Numbered from the stretch's first letter, positions 24,101 to 36,825 are shown. The stretch: DNA of 64,000 nucleotides from Marthasterias glacialis (GCA_911728455.2 OU452231.1:6044963-6108962); one strand, 5' to 3'. Notes: generated from the sequence alone by a model not told the origin. Made by a program: numbers and translations.

Positions 24101-24879
24101 TTGTACTGTAGAAATATCAAAATTTTAAGCACCTTTCAAGTCATACATTGCCTCTTATCCCCCCCCCCCAAAAAAAAATAAATAAATAAATAAATAAAAA
24201 ATCTCACGGTCGCACCCTGTGTTTGAACGTTGAAAATGTTAAAAAGACTCTGCCTGGGTCAAAACGTGAGGCAATTAACAATTTGTTTGCCTTTATGCAA
24301 ACAGGTATTTGTGGTTGTTAAGCAGTTTGCAACAGCTCATATTATTTTTTCGTTCAAAACGTTGACGAACTTTGGACGTTTGAATGTTGGAACTTGGACG
24401 GCCCCTAAGCTCTTTATTATTTTTTTTTTTTTGCAACCAAAATGAACGGTTGATTGACGACAGACAGTGAATGGTCGTGCAGCAATGTGGCAGAAAATAT
24501 ACTAGGTGCCAAACACTTGAATCTCGCCGCGAATGAAAAAAAAACAAAAAAATGGCGTCCATATTGATTTCCTTCGATGCTAACCTTGAATAAAGAACAA
24601 AGCTGTTTTTTTTAACAGTTCGAACTCACAGGTTTCAATGCCGACTCAATCGCAGATTATTTTCCCATACATCTAAAACTGAGCATTTCTTCATCTTTTA
24701 TACACGGCTGTGTTCAGGCCTATGGGTTGAAGAGCAGTGGCTTTGGGGGGAATCCATTTCGATTGCCGGAAAGGTTCAAATGAAATGAATTGTATATGAT
24801 TTCCCCAATTGTGCTTTAATATTTCGCCTGTCCACTTGTTGCAGCAAGACTTGTTGCAGCAAGCAAGGGCGTCGATCAC

Positions 24880-25390
24880 GACCAAAAAGTGGGGGGGACG
24901 AACAGCGGCGTAGCGAAGGCACTTTGTTTCGGGGGTGTGAAATAATAATTTGCCGACTGACATTATCAAATGAAAGTAAAAGCACAATGACATGGGACTC
25001 ACCAACATGTCGGGGTTTGGGGGCAGCCCTGGAGCGCTCATGAGGTTTTTCGAAGGTTTAAAAAGGCCTTCAAATACCTAACATTAGACGACTCATATTC
25101 GAAATGAAAGTTTGAAAACTGTATTTTTTTTTTTGCGAATCCCCTGTTGGAGCGAATAGACATAATTTCTATAGTGGGGGTCCAGGGGAGGAAGCCCCCG
25201 GACGCTTTACGTTTTTAAATGCTTTCAGGGCTAAGGAGGACCGTCATGTTGCCGAAAATAGACGTTTAATTTTGAAATTCCCACTTTGAATACTTTGGAC
25301 TTCGGACAAATCCCCTACTGTTAGAGTTTATATGGAGCAACACTTCTTATGGGGGTCCGGGGGCTTTTATTGTTTTCAGAGCGTAGATTT
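24880..25390 (+). repeat. Interspersed repeat, inverted copy in P450 intron 1
   Basis: TTTCAGGGCTAAGGAGGACC, then GTTTAATTTTGAAATTC, and GGGGGTCCAGGGG match the complement of 32880-33400. The two copies face each other and enclose most of the P450 gene. The class is unknown. Confidence 0.6.
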
Positions 25391-25607
25391 CTGCACGTCG
25401 CCGACAACATTAAATTTGGTAATTCAAAGTTTGACTTCTCACACTACAAGGATTAAACTAAAATTTTCAGTCGGCAAATCCAGTCGGCAAATCTGTGGGC
25501 TTGCCGAATGGATTTGTGTTCAGTCCGAGCCCTTACTTGGGTAAGTTTGGAGCTCAATTTGCCGACTGTGGCTCTAAATGCCTAAATGCCGACTTAAGAA
25601 AAATATT

Positions 25608-25655
25608 GGGGGTCTCCCCCCCTTCCCTCCCCCCCCCCCCACCCCCACACACGAG
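25608..25655 (-). other. G-quadruplex-prone tract
   Basis: The plus strand has at least four runs of three or more C within 45 bp, so the minus strand fits the usual G4 pattern. Nothing links it to a gene. Confidence 0.4.
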
Positions 25656-27864
25656 TATGTTTATGTAGACCGAGGACATCCCTTTGTTCTCCCATTGTTT
25701 GAACTTTTTTTGATGACAATGCTGGTGTCAATGTTTGTGACTCGGGGCCATAAGTCCTAAATTTTTACGGCAAAATTGCCGTCAATTATTTTCGACAAGG
25801 GAAAATCGCGAATATTGACGGCAATTGGCGTCCCTTTAAAGCCACCATACATCTACGTTTTATGGCTCGGAACACATAAAGCTCGTCCGTGAAGAAAACA
25901 AAAAGCATTTCACCATTAGACGTTAAAAAACTTCAATTTAAATGAGGCATTCGCACTTGTACTGTTAGGTATACACTCATATGCTTTGTGCATTTGTTAA
26001 ATTATTTGGGCTGAGCTATAGAAGCCTCTGTATGATCACAGCACCACGGCAAGAGTACCCTCAGTTGCATTGCAAATTTTAAATTTTTAAAGAAGTGCAC
26101 TTTTCAATAAAATTAACCAAATAGGGATATCAATTAGTCTGCATACAATAAGAGGATTGGACATGTTCTCACGAGATAATCACTTCAGGGGCCCTTTCAG
26201 GGATTAGCCTAATAGTGTCTGCATAATGGTTTGGGATATATTCAATTTGTCTCCAAAGAAAAATGTACAATTTTCAAGATTTTACACCGAAAATGTATCA
26301 CCTAAACATAGGCAGTCATCTGTGTAGGCCCCCTACTCCAATTTGTGTGGGTGTTGCACGAGTGCTGCCTAAATGTTTAGTGTTCCTATATTCCTATTCA
26401 GTCTGGTCCATTGTCCCTGCCATAATTGCATTGGCTGAGCAATATGAATGGTACCCTTTTTCTCATTGTAGTTTTACGTCATAAAAGGTCACATAAGTCT
26501 CCTATTGTTATAATCATCTCTGTACCACGCTGTCACTTCCTCGCCATTGCTGCAAGTTAAAGATCCTTTTTTGCACTTGTTGGTGATCGCTCGTAACATA
26601 GAGCAAGTAACAGCAAATGGATGACTACCTCCATGACCATTCACACAGCCCAATAGGCCCACTTTAAACGAAAAAAAACGAATACAAAATGAAGGAAGAA
26701 CGTTTGAGACTGGACGCGAGCGATTGTGTGAATTTTCATTTCTTCAGGATATATGTTGAGTATAGTGACGTGGCACCATCCTCCTCCATGGTGCAAAAAA
26801 TCATTTGCGTATGGTGTCTTCTTGAAGTCGCTGAGAGGCGTAACCGAGGGGGGGGGGGGCAGGACCCTTGAGCCCCTCCTGGCCCCACACCCTCCCTAAA
26901 TGCAAATTTCTGTGTGCTATTGATGTCACTCATTTTATCAGGGTTTCACGTCATAATATAACAGGAAAATGCACAGTAGAGTGCAGTACAAGGAATATAA
27001 AACTACATTTTCAACGGCAGGCCAACTTTCGAGCATTTGGATTTACATGAAGATTTACGCTTGATATATAAAACAAATAATAATAATGACAGTAGTTGTA
27101 ATCGGGTATATAATTTTTTGCCCAAAATGCTATTTACAAAAAGTAAAAAAACATCTACGGCAATGAAAAAACAACAACTTTTAACCACATGACTTCAACC
27201 AATACGAAGAAAAACACCCCATAATTTCCTGTCGTTTTTCTTGACTGGGTGAAGATAGCTAAACATACATGCATCCATTCAAAGCTACAAGACACACACC
27301 AGTGATAAAACCAATAAAAGCAATTTTTTTTAGAATTAAAGTTTATTTTAATTCAGAAGCTTCGGGATTATAACAATGCCAGCACTAACGGCTTTCAGCT
27401 CCAGTCTGCGTCACAAAAACGTATGTGCAGTTTGCACTTCTTCTTCGTCTTCTCCCCACGATTATATACGTTAAAAAACTCATCACCTTCTCAATCAAAC
27501 TTCCCACATGTTTAGATCATCACTAGTGGAAGACACCGGTATAATGACATCACGATGACGTCACCATGTGTCCAATTACATTAAATTAAAGTTTATTATT
27601 TCAATCAGTATAACTCTCGAGCCACACATTGACTTTTTAACAATCTTTACATCATCGGAAAGGTCTTTGAATAATTGACAATTGAATAAAGTGACATGAT
27701 TCCAATTTGACCTTGTTTTCTGGTTCAAACTGGAAGTTGAAATTCTCGAAAAATCATGTCTCAAGAACTACTTATCATAATATTATTCACAGGTTTTACT
27801 TGAGGCTGTACAGCTTTGAGCCTTCTCAAACTTTGACATTGGGATGGCACCATTATTTTTATAC

Positions 27865-28045
27865 TATATTTATGGTGTATTTTATTTAGAACAAGCAGCA
27901 TGGGACTGAAAGGCATTCACTATTACACAGCTAAAAATATATCATTAAAACTACATAAAAGCACTACAAAGCCGAGGCTGAAAGGTGGTCAAATTTGCAC
28001 AACTAAAATTTATCGTTAAATCTACACAAAAACATCAGAAAAACG
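27865..28045 (+). repeat. Interspersed repeat, second copy of 16190-16330
   Basis: It shares ACAAGCAGC, ATATATCATTAAAA and GGCTGAAAGG words with the other copy, including the internal near-duplication of the ACTAAAA/ATCATTAAA segment. Confidence 0.55.
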
Positions 28046-28385
28046 GAACTATTTTGATCCCTACTTCCGGTCAAAAATGGACGTTACGTATACAAAAATA
28101 AATTTCAAATCCGTTATTTTGGTTAGCGAACTCGGCGTGAGAGCGGTCTAGGTGAGAGCGCGCCCTCTTGTGGCAGTTGATCGTTGGTTGATACGCTTCC
28201 GTACTTCCTTAATTAAAATTAATACACGAGTGGATGCACCCCAAGAAAGCTCACACGAACGACTAGCTACAGGATTTCTATGCTACTACAGGTATGGTGG
28301 ACAAGTGTAAACGTGGCATGTACACACACGCCTCTTAGACGTACATCCTCGAAAACACACCATTCGAACAGGCTGTAGTCACCGG

Positions 28386-28530
28386 GCAGGCTCGGTGGTC
28401 GAGTGGTAAGACTTCAGTTTTATCAACTCAAAAAAATGCGAAAGTCGTGGGTTCGAATGCCACCCGAGTAACATGTCTGTGGGAGCATTTGGAAAAAGTC
28501 CTGAGTGTACAGTTAAAAGCACTTCCTCTT
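28386..28530 (+). mobile_element. tRNA-Glu-like SINE
   Basis: The head GGCTCGGTGGTCGAGTGGTA holds the A box, and GTGGGTTCGAATGCC holds the B box. The anticodon-arm part is too long and unpaired for a tRNA. The tail includes TCTGTGGGAGC and CTGAGTGTACAG. Confidence 0.75.
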
Positions 28531-29096
28531 TCTTGTGACCTTTGCATCATCTGTGAAAGTTTGCTTCAGTAAATTGCATCTTGTAACTACTATTTTTACT
28601 GAAAACCAGTTACAAGTTCAACATTGCTTACATTTGAGCTCATACTTAAATCTCAATGTCCAGATAAGAAATAATCATGACGTCATCGGTTTTCAAATAA
28701 CGCTTAATCAAAAATCTGTTTTCTAATAACGCTTAATCAAAGTGTATTCTTTCAAACACTCAAACCTTTAGAACCGTGGCTGTTATGATCTGAATCTTTG
28801 CAATTATTTTATGTTGAACATAATGTATGAAGTTCTAAACAACTGTTTGTGAACCAATTTTACCTCGCTGTCTAGGGCGGAATTTTAAATACAGTATATT
28901 ATAAATGCTCTATTTAATGGGTTAAATGTTCATATTTAGCTATTTTATATGATTAAATTTTTAATACATCAAACAACTATTGAAAGTACCGCCACCTGAA
29001 GACTTAGTTCTTGTGCTGTCACAAAAACTCACGTATAGTTATGATAACATATCGAGGTGGGGACATTCATTCAGCTTTGATTGTGTCAAATTAGTT

Positions 29097-30393
29097 TTAG
29101 TCTCGTACTATCGCCCGTGTTTCGTAGGCCATTGGGGCTCTAGTTAACCCATCGATGGCTTTGAAGGAGAGGATGGTGGCATCATCGGCCTTCTTGAAGG
29201 TGAACTGATGCAGGAGGTGTGACAGGAAGATGAAGAGCTCCATCCGGGCAAGACCCTCTCCAAGACACACTCGGCGACCTGCCAAAAAAGACAGGAAAAT
29301 TCAGTTGAATTTTTTTCGTTTGTTTGTTTATTTATTTATTTATTTAATTGTTTAGTTATTTAGTTATTGATTTATTGAATGTTTATTTATTTATTTATTT
29401 TAATATCTTAAAACGGAATAAAAGATCATTAACATCTGGGCCCAATTTCATGGCCCTGTTTACTGCGGAATTCTGCGCTTAAGGCACGTAAAGCACATAG
29501 TTCTGTGGGCCGTAAGCACATAATTTCGCAGTAAGTATAACCATGAAATTGGGCCCTGTTGTTAAGAGAGGCTGCTTGACCCCGGGAAAAGTTCATTTCG
29601 GAGCCATGTTGGGTACAGCCATTAATCTCCATTAATATTAATTGAGATCAATGTACAGCCATGTACAAACTCAATGGCTGGCGTGTCGTCTGCTGAATGA
29701 TTCCCAGCGTCTGTTTGTGGACGCAGCATCAGAAAAAGGTCCTTGGTGACGTCACGTGAAACCTCTCTGAAAAGGACCGCCTATACTGGGGCGCCCGCTA
29801 ACGTCTCTAAAGTCTCCCATTGAATCTGCCTCGACAACGACAATTTCTTATAATAGGTTTTGAGACATTGCATAGTAAGGAACTACTGTACATAGCAAAT
29901 TATATGTAATCACATCGTGTTACCGCAAACCAAATATACATTGACAATTTCTTATTTCTTATAAACATAAAATTGGCAAGTTTTATTTGACACTTATTTT
30001 GTTCAAAGCTGAAATCCTGATTTTATTATTACTTTGTTTACTGCAGGTTTGAAGACCAAATTGGAAATCAGGTTCAAGAAACTGTTCAAGAACATAATTT
30101 GTATGAATTTTTAAATGCAAATTATATGTACAGGATTGGTAATAATACTATCGTACAACAACAACAACAACGCGACGACGACGACGGCGGCGGCGGTGAC
30201 GGCGACGGCGACGGCGACGACGACAACAACAAACAACAATAAACAACAACAAACAACAAACAGCAAACAACACGAAACAACAAACAACAAACAACGAACA
30301 ACGAACAACAACAATAACAACAACAGCAGCAACAGCAGCAGCAGCAGCAGAAACAGTAGAAACAGCAGCAACAAACAACAACAGCAACTTCAA

Positions 30394-30425
<32 letters not shown>

Positions 30426-33400
30426 ACAGCAGCTACAGCAGCAACAAACAACAACAGCAACAGCAACAGCAGCTAAAGCAAGAACAAACAACAAACAGCA
30501 ATAAACATCATTAAACAACAACAAACAACAAAAAACATCAAACAACAATAACAACAACAAAGCCCCCGCTTATTTCAAATTTTTAATGATTATAAAGTTC
30601 ATGATAGAACCAATCCTCCAGAGAATTATTTTTACCTGAAATACTGTCGAAGTATATTGACGGAAGAACCCACAGGACATCGTCGCTCATTTTGATTGAG
30701 ACAATCAATGTACGCGATCGAAAGTAAAGATGCTAGGTCTCATTTTTGGCCGATTCGATCCGAAAATTTAGATTCAAATTTTCAATAGCTACTTTTATAG
30801 GTTGTAGAAAGTCGTAAGCTCTCGTTTGTGGGTAATGCACGCAAGAATCCGCCAAAGATAAATTGTAGTTAATTAAAAACTAAAAAAATGAATTACTGTC
30901 AGAATCCCGTCATTATTTCAATGTCCATCAGCCATGTACAATTTGTGTTTGCTAGTAACATGTACTTGTCTGTGGCATACGCGAAAGTTTGTGGTTTGAA
31001 ACACCACAATGTGTCAAAATAAATTTCAATTCCCATAAGAAAATAAAAATAATGAATAAATAAATCTCCCGGCGAAAATCAAGCCATCAACCCCCCCCCC
31101 CGCAAAAAATGAGCAAAAAGAGTGTTTTTCACTCAAAGGGATGACCACCTTAATTCCGTCAAATAATCACAGGTTGAATGGATGGTGTTTATTGAAACTT
31201 AAGAAAACTATAATAAACGTAATGTTTCCAAACGAATTATTGTAACCGTTATATCATCAAGTTTTGTTGACTTTAATTATCTTACCGGTACTGAAGATAA
31301 TGAAATCATCTGGATGAATCATCTTCCCATCTTTGATGAATCGACCAGGATTAAAGGCCTCGGGCTCCTTCCATAAAGATTCATCTTTACATACAGCCAT
31401 GAGATTAGCCAAGACGATTGTATCCTTGGGTATGCTGTAGCCCTGTATCTCAACGTCCCTGGATGTGTAGCGTGCAAGGGGGAGCGGTGCTATCGGACTG
31501 ATGCGCTGAAGTTCCAAGATGGTCGCCTCGGTGTACGGCAGATCGGGCCGGTCGGTGAGGCGTGGCAGCCGGTTCCGTCCAACCACTCTGTCAATCTCTT
31601 GCTGTATTTTGCTTTGGACCTCTGGGTACTCCATCATGTACAGTATCGCCCAACGGAGAGAGCTTGATGTGGTTTCCGTCCCGCCTACGAAGATCTCAAA
31701 AATTGTGATGAGCATGTTGTCGGCGTTTATTGGACTCGGGGTGTTCATTTTCCCAAGATTGCGTTGTTCTGCTATAAGATAGTGGTCAATTAAATCTCTC
31801 GGGTTATCGAAGTCAAAGTTGGAACGATGCGCTACCACTTCCTCGCGAATAAACCCTAACAATTCGTCAATAAGACGTATAAGCTCTCGATAAGAGGGGA
31901 GAAATGTTAACTTTTGGGCAAAAGGGAGGAACACTAGTGGTCCACCAGCGCCGGTCAACGCGAAAGCACGATTCATTGTGGCAAGGAGTTTCTGGAACTT
32001 TGGGTCCGAATACTCGAATGTTTTCCCGAGGCTGACGGAGCAGATAACGTTCGAGACGGAGTTATTGAACAGGTGTGTTGGGTTGAAGGACGCCCCCTTG
32101 TGGCCTCGCATTGCCTCAACGACGCAAGCGGTCTCTTTCGCTATGGTATCTTCAAAGGAGGCTTTGCCAAATCCGAATCCTCTCAGAGCTGACATATAAA
32201 ATCGTCTTTGGACGGACCAGCTTTTACCAGATGTTGTCGCCACGCCTTTATTCAATGGGAAAATATAAAATCATGAAAATAGAAACTATAGAAAACAACT
32301 TTAAAAAAAAAAAGCAAAAACAAAACACAAACACCAAATTATAAATATTCCTTTCAAACGTACAACCATCACAACGGAATGAATATAGACCATGTGACCC
32401 TTGTTTACAAAAGAGTGACCTTGTACATTCCAGGGCAATTACTGGCAGGCAAGATACTGCATGGGACATAATTATGAGAAATTTTACATTTTGTATCATA
32501 ATTTCCACATAAATTCAATGGCTATTAAAATGAGAGCTGAACTAGTTGTGAGATGTGCCCCTTTCCTTCATATCCAAAGTTGATGACAATCGGACAGTGC
32601 AATCTCCATAAAATGAAAGATTTAAAGTATTTTCCCATTGAGCCGTGTACAAATCCTGCCTGCAGGAAGTCCAGGTTCTGTGGCTCTTTTGTAAACATGT
32701 GATGTCACAGAACATGGTCTATATATGAGCTTATATAAATATATATGCACTTGTACCTTTTACTTTTGGTTTTACTGTATTGATATCATCGTACATGTAT
32801 ACTGCTCCCCATTTGGGACTCTTTTAAGAAATTGTACTTGAATCCTTGTAGTGTGGGGAGACCAACTTTGAATTACTGAATAGGCAACGTGCTGGCCTCT
32901 AAGCTCTGAAAACAGTTGCAGCCGTAGAGCAGAATTTCAGCCGCTTAGACTTAATTAGTTTACGTGTCCAAAATCAAAAAATTAAAAACGTTTATTTTTA
33001 GCAACTTGGCGGCCTTTTTTTTAGCCCTGAAAAGGTAATTTTTTTTAGAGTGTCTGGGGAATTTACGCACCTGAACGCCCATTACAATTGTCCCTATAAA
33101 CTCCAACAGAGTCCAAAAGTGATTAATGTTTGAATTTCAAAATTAAACGACCAGTTTCGGTAACTTGGCGGTCCTCCGTAAGCCCTGAAAACACTTCAAA
33201 CCGAAGAGCTTCGCCCCCTGGTCCCCCACTTGTGTCCATACACTCAACAAGGATTTCGCGAACAGTTGTCAAGTGTCAAATCTTGCGTTTCTAATATGAG
33301 TCGTGTAATTCTTGGCATCTGAGGGCCATTTTTAAACATTGGGATTCAAAAAATAAATAAAATAAATAAATGCCTCCGCTACGCCGCTGACCAGAACCTA

Positions 33401-33859
33401 GAAAAGTAGTCAGGAGCACATAGGCCTACCTCCCCCTCCCCATTGTGCCGTACGCTTATGAAATTGCGCCCACCGAAGACCACGTCGCACCCTATCCCAA
33501 AGCTCACCTTCACCATTAGGCACCAGGGTGTCGTATACGTGAGTTGACGGTCGAGCCAAGACGTGTGGGTTGTGAAATGCCTCTCTGATAACGTCCGCAC
33601 TACTCAGCACCACGGTTAACTGCCCGGCCAGGTTTATACTCATCACTTTGCCGTACGTCAAAGCTTCGTGCATGAGTGTAACACACGGACTTTCACTCCG
33701 GAGTAGCTTGGGCAGGTAGCCGAGTAGCGGCCAACCTGTCGGTCCGGGTGGGAGATTGGGGTGCCTTTTGCGGCGGAGTAGGTACACGCCAAGGAATACC
33801 ACCATTCCTAGCAGCAGTGTTTGAAGATCGATAAGACCAAACATAGAAAACACACCCAT
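29097..33859 (-). CDS. Microsomal cytochrome P450, CYP2/CYP17-like clan 2, complete
   Basis: This is a haem-thiolate monooxygenase of the endoplasmic reticulum; its substrate cannot be told from sequence. Three exons join in phase: 33859-33508, 32245-31286 and 29278-29097 (TAA), giving 497 residues. An N-terminal membrane anchor (about 8-27) ends in LLRRKRH and is followed by the proline hinge NLPPGPTG. Then come WSVQRRF in helix C, the I-helix oxygen-binding FVGGTETTSSS (303-313), ELQR as the ExxR pair (362-365), FNPGRF (415-420), and the haem loop FSTGRRVCLGEG (435-446) with Cys442. All catalytic landmarks are intact. The ATG at 33859 directly precedes the anchor. Clan 2 membership rests on motif style. 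Vertebrate CYP2 genes usually have nine exons, while this one has a 960-nt middle exon. Confidence 0.93.
29440..29560. mobile_element. Hairpin element, GGGCCCAATTTCATGG ends
   Basis: GGGCCCAATTTCATGGCCCT at the left and CCATGAAATTGGGCCC at the right are mirror images. The interior contains ACTGCGGAATTCTGCGCTTA and its complement-like TAAGCACATAATTTCGCAGT. It lies in P450 intron 2. Confidence 0.75.
30150..30560 (+). repeat. CAA/CAG/GACGGC trinucleotide repeat in P450 intron 2
   Basis: About 400 bp of CAACAG, CAA and AACAAC repeats start with a GC-rich GACGACGGCGGC block. All frames stay open, giving apparent polyQ/polyN or polyL proteins, but the tract lies between two P450 exons and has no other gene context. 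Confidence 0.9.
32880..33400 (-). repeat. Interspersed repeat, inverted copy of 24880-25390
   Basis: GAATTTCAAAATTAAACG, GGCGGTCCTCCGTAAGCCCT and CCCCCTGGTCCCCCA match the complement of the other copy. It also contains degenerate internal duplications (AGCCCTGAAAA twice). It lies in P450 intron 1. Confidence 0.6.
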
Positions 33860-34219
33860 GTTTCCAAATGATTGAGATCAGCAAATGCAAATCGTTCCAC
33901 CAATGTGACATGGAAATCAGTGAAGGTCGGTGTATGCTGAAGTGGTACAAAGAAAATTGTAGACTTTATTGTACACGGTAAAGTGACGCATACCCATCAT
34001 TATAAAGAAAAAAACCTTGAATAGATGAAGGAAAAAAGCTATTGTCGTTGGTTTAAACGGTTGTTTTCTATTGTCCAATATGCGGCGCAGCCAGGATTTT
34101 TTCACTTCGGGTCGAGGTCACAGGGGAACGTTGCTTTTCATCACCTCCCTGTACTGTGCAGAAACAGTGGGTGGGTGGGAGAGGGCAGAAGCCATGTATA
34201 TTTTTAACCACTCCTTTTA

Positions 34220-34428
34220 TCCGCCATACCACTCGTGCAAGGAGCCATATGGCGGACAACTCTTTTTTAGAGTGAGTTTAACATGTATTTTCACTAGATT
34301 CAAAGTGAAATTCACTCCACTTTCACTCAAAAAAAGGTGGTGAAGAGTGAGTTTCACTCTCAAAGGAGCCAAACTGACACCACTCTGGCAAGCGAGTGAA
34401 ATTTTCACTCTTTTACATTTAGAGAGTA
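34220..34428. mobile_element. Partial CACTCT-family MITE
   Basis: It keeps the central CCATATGGCGGACAACTC and one arm ending TTTTCACTCTTTTACATTTA. The other arm is absent. Confidence 0.75.
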
Positions 34429-34518
34429 TCTGGATTTGTTTTCATCCACCTGTGGGGAAATGGAAATTTCCGGACACGTTTCCCCGCCCCTGCCTGTGGC
34501 TACACACCGCTGTCAATA

Positions 34519-34657
34519 GACTGTGCAAGTCTCGCGCGTATTCGAACATTTTTTGGACCATTTTGGTCCCACACACATTGCTGTAACACGTGAAGGAAAC
34601 AAGATCACGAGCTTTAACGGACCATAATGTTCGAATACGCGCGAGACTTACACAGTC
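34519..34657. mobile_element. Tc1/mariner-like MITE with TA target duplication
   Basis: Inverted ends GACTGTGCAAGTCTCGCGCG (left) and CGCGCGAGACTTACACAGTC (right) are flanked by TA on both sides. The arms of about 45 bp extend through TATTCGAACATT. No coding content is present. Confidence 0.85.
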
Positions 34658-34984
34658 TACATAGGCCTCTTAATCCCTTTATTGTTCATATAGCATGCAG
34701 TCACCGAGGAGCAATAGACTGATTGCGCGACCCGCGTCACGTGACCACTTCTGGGTATAAAAAAATGTAAACACCCACGACGTCCGCCATAGAAAAGTGC
34801 GGTACGGTACACGATGATTAATGCACTTAGTTTATTCGATCGGAGCTTTTCTTGCTCGAAATCTGTGAACAATATTCCAGTTTGTACCAGAGACCTTCGA
34901 GTGGCTAAATAAAGCCAGTTAGGACAGTTTCAGCAAGACTTGAAACAAGTAATGTTTAATGTGCACGATGTACAGTGCACGGCG

Positions 34985-35140
34985 GAACGTTAGGCCAGCT
35001 AGTCTTGGTGCAACTGTTCAGTATTTACCCGCCGCCAATAGTGGGTGCTATCAATCCACGGACCCACTATCACACACGAACCGCTATCTATTGGCGGCGT
35101 GGAAATAAAGAACAGGGACGTCTTGTACCAAGACTAGCCA
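34985..35140. mobile_element. Hairpin element with CTAGTCTTGGTGCAA arm
   Basis: GCTAGTCTTGGTGCAA and CCCGCCGCCAATAG at the left mirror CTATTGGCGGCG and TTGTACCAAGACTAGCC at the right. Confidence 0.7.
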
Positions 35141-35593
35141 GACGACCGCGATCACCACATCACACACTTTTCAACACAAAAATTTCAAAGTTTTGAAGCT
35201 GAAATCATCCAAAGAAATTGCTTTCCAAAACTGTGTGATTCCTTTGCGTATTTGAAATTTTACAAGGCTAGGTATTAATGTTCACTTTTCCAACGTTGTG
35301 TATCCCTTTTTTTTTTACAGTGATGCGGCCTACATTACAAACAAAATAACAGGCGGGTGGCTACCTAATAGTCGTCCGACGCCGGTAGTGCATGGCTAAA
35401 AAAATCTCTTTGTAGTAGAATTCTGTTAAATTATGAAACAGAGATGTGATTCAAATTAATGTCACAACATACTACTTTAAATAAAGGGGCTGATTAACTA
35501 ATTTATCACTTAACAAAAGTAAAATCGACTGCTTTCTTACTCACTCTGTGTCACGGCATATATCTTATTTAAACGTATTTTGCCATCAGCTGT

Positions 35594-36058
35594 ATGGCGT
35601 TATACCCAGTTGGAGGTCACGTGACCGCATGTCAACATGCCTCCTATGACGTCATGAATCCGAACCTCTTTAAAAGGGCTGCTCGTCATGCTGCGTGCGT
35701 CACAATCATGTGGACAGACAAAAAACATGTGTCACATGTGGAAAGGAAAACAAGACGTGAAGAAATTCTCAAAATAGTGTCAGAAAAAAGACCTCTTCTA
35801 AATACAAGCAAAAGCAGGAAATGCAAATATGTTGGCCACATTATAAGATCTGAAAAGCTGCGACGGCAACTTATGGACAGTAAGGTAGAAGGGGCGGGGA
35901 AGAGGGGACGACAACACCTTATGTGGATCAAAAATGTCAGGGAATGGACAGGGTTGAGTTACAGGGAGTGTGTGAGTTCATTACAGGGAGTGTGTGAGTG
36001 AGACCGCACTGTAGGGAGAACCATGGCTGCCGACCTTCTGGCAGGAGATGACATCTAG
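35594..36058 (+). mobile_element. 3' end of a non-LTR retrotransposon (LINE) ORF2
   Basis: The frame encodes a stretch typical of reverse-transcriptase C-termini of animal LINEs: REEILKIVSEKRPLL, KCKYVGHIIRSEKL, GKRGRQHLMWIKNVREWTG, then YRECV. In the same frame, after a stop at 35999-36001, it continues TMAADLLAGDDI and ends at TAG 36056-36058. A local direct duplication of TTACAGGGAGTGTGTGAGT immediately precedes the stop. The 5' portion is missing, so this is a dead 5'-truncated copy. The clade is not certain. The first ~30 residues may be unrelated flanking sequence. Confidence 0.75.
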
Positions 36059-36059
36059 A

Positions 36060-36125
36060 CAGACACCACAGTCGTCATGATTACAGCGGGCCTGTGGCTG
36101 TGCGTGGATAGATGAACTCTCACCG
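36060..36125 (+). repeat. Short repeat shared with 54597-54660
   Basis: GCGGGCCTGTGGCTGT and GATGAACTCTCA match GCAGGCCTGTGGCTGT and TATGAACTCTCA near 54625-54650. It follows the LINE tail directly and may be its 3' untranslated end. Confidence 0.5.
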
Positions 36126-36324
36126 AGATATTACACACGCGGGCGCTTGCCGTCAATTAATCATGGGTGCCACCTTTGTTAAACTTTGATGTGACCGCGG
36201 GCGTAGTATTAGCTGGGTTATTCAATGTATTATTCGATGTACTGCTCTAATCAGACAACTTACTGCTTGAGGCTCCATCATTCAGGGCAAAGTTATTCAT
36301 GAGGTCAAGGCTGGCAGTATGGTT

Positions 36325-36490
36325 CACAACAATAGACCGTCTGCGTCTGACGTCATGAGTCCCATCAACAGTGCCCTCCGCTGAGGTTAAAACGGCTGTA
36401 ACTTTACTGTAGGAAAACGGCTGTGCATACCCTCTATTCAAGGTCAAATATAGGATTGGTAAACCTGACAGTGCAGTGTTCTTACTTTGT
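36325..36490. mobile_element. Degenerate MITE-like repeat with TGACGTCA
   Basis: ACAATAGACCGTCTGCGTCT is followed by TGACGTCA (36348-36355) and GCCCTCCGCTGAGGTTAAAA, parallel to the copy at 47285-47420. The right part (GTCAAATATAGGATTGGTAA and GTGCAGTGTTCTTACTTTGT) also occurs alone at 2036-2100. Confidence 0.6.
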
Positions 36491-36825
36491 GTGATCCAAT
36501 AAAATACACGAAAAAATAAAAAAAACTCAGAAAATTTGGGCTCAACCCGTCGTCAGTGGCCAAGGGGGAAATAGTGAAAAACCATACACAACTTTCAGCA
36601 CGTCAACACATTGTCCTAAATTTCGATTGTTACAACCGAAATGAAAATCCGGGTATTCAAATTCTATTTTCCCGACTTTAATAGTATTTCAGACAAAAAT
36701 ATTTTTATGGAAAATTGGTGCAACTTTCCCCCACCTGTCCCCTTAGGCAGATTGAAACTGACAAATAACAATTTGGATGAATACCAATCCTGTATTCTAT
36801 CTTGAAATATAGTTTTTTCTGCAAC

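Larger units (their letters stand above)
23258..29096. other. Intergenic region upstream of ENTPD and downstream of the P450
   Basis: No gene was recognised. It probably holds the ENTPD 5' UTR and promoter near 23258-23400, but no TATA box or initiator could be assigned. It also has a hairpin at 23985-24100, a long repeat at 24880-25390, a C-rich tract near 25608-25655, a repeat at 27865-28045 and a SINE at 28386-28530. Confidence 0.55.

Noticed and set aside
30115-30504. Long open frames with polyQ/polyN/polyT or polyL on both strands
   Set aside because: All six frames stay open because the sequence is a trinucleotide repeat. It lies between two P450 exons and has no codon bias, start context or homologue.
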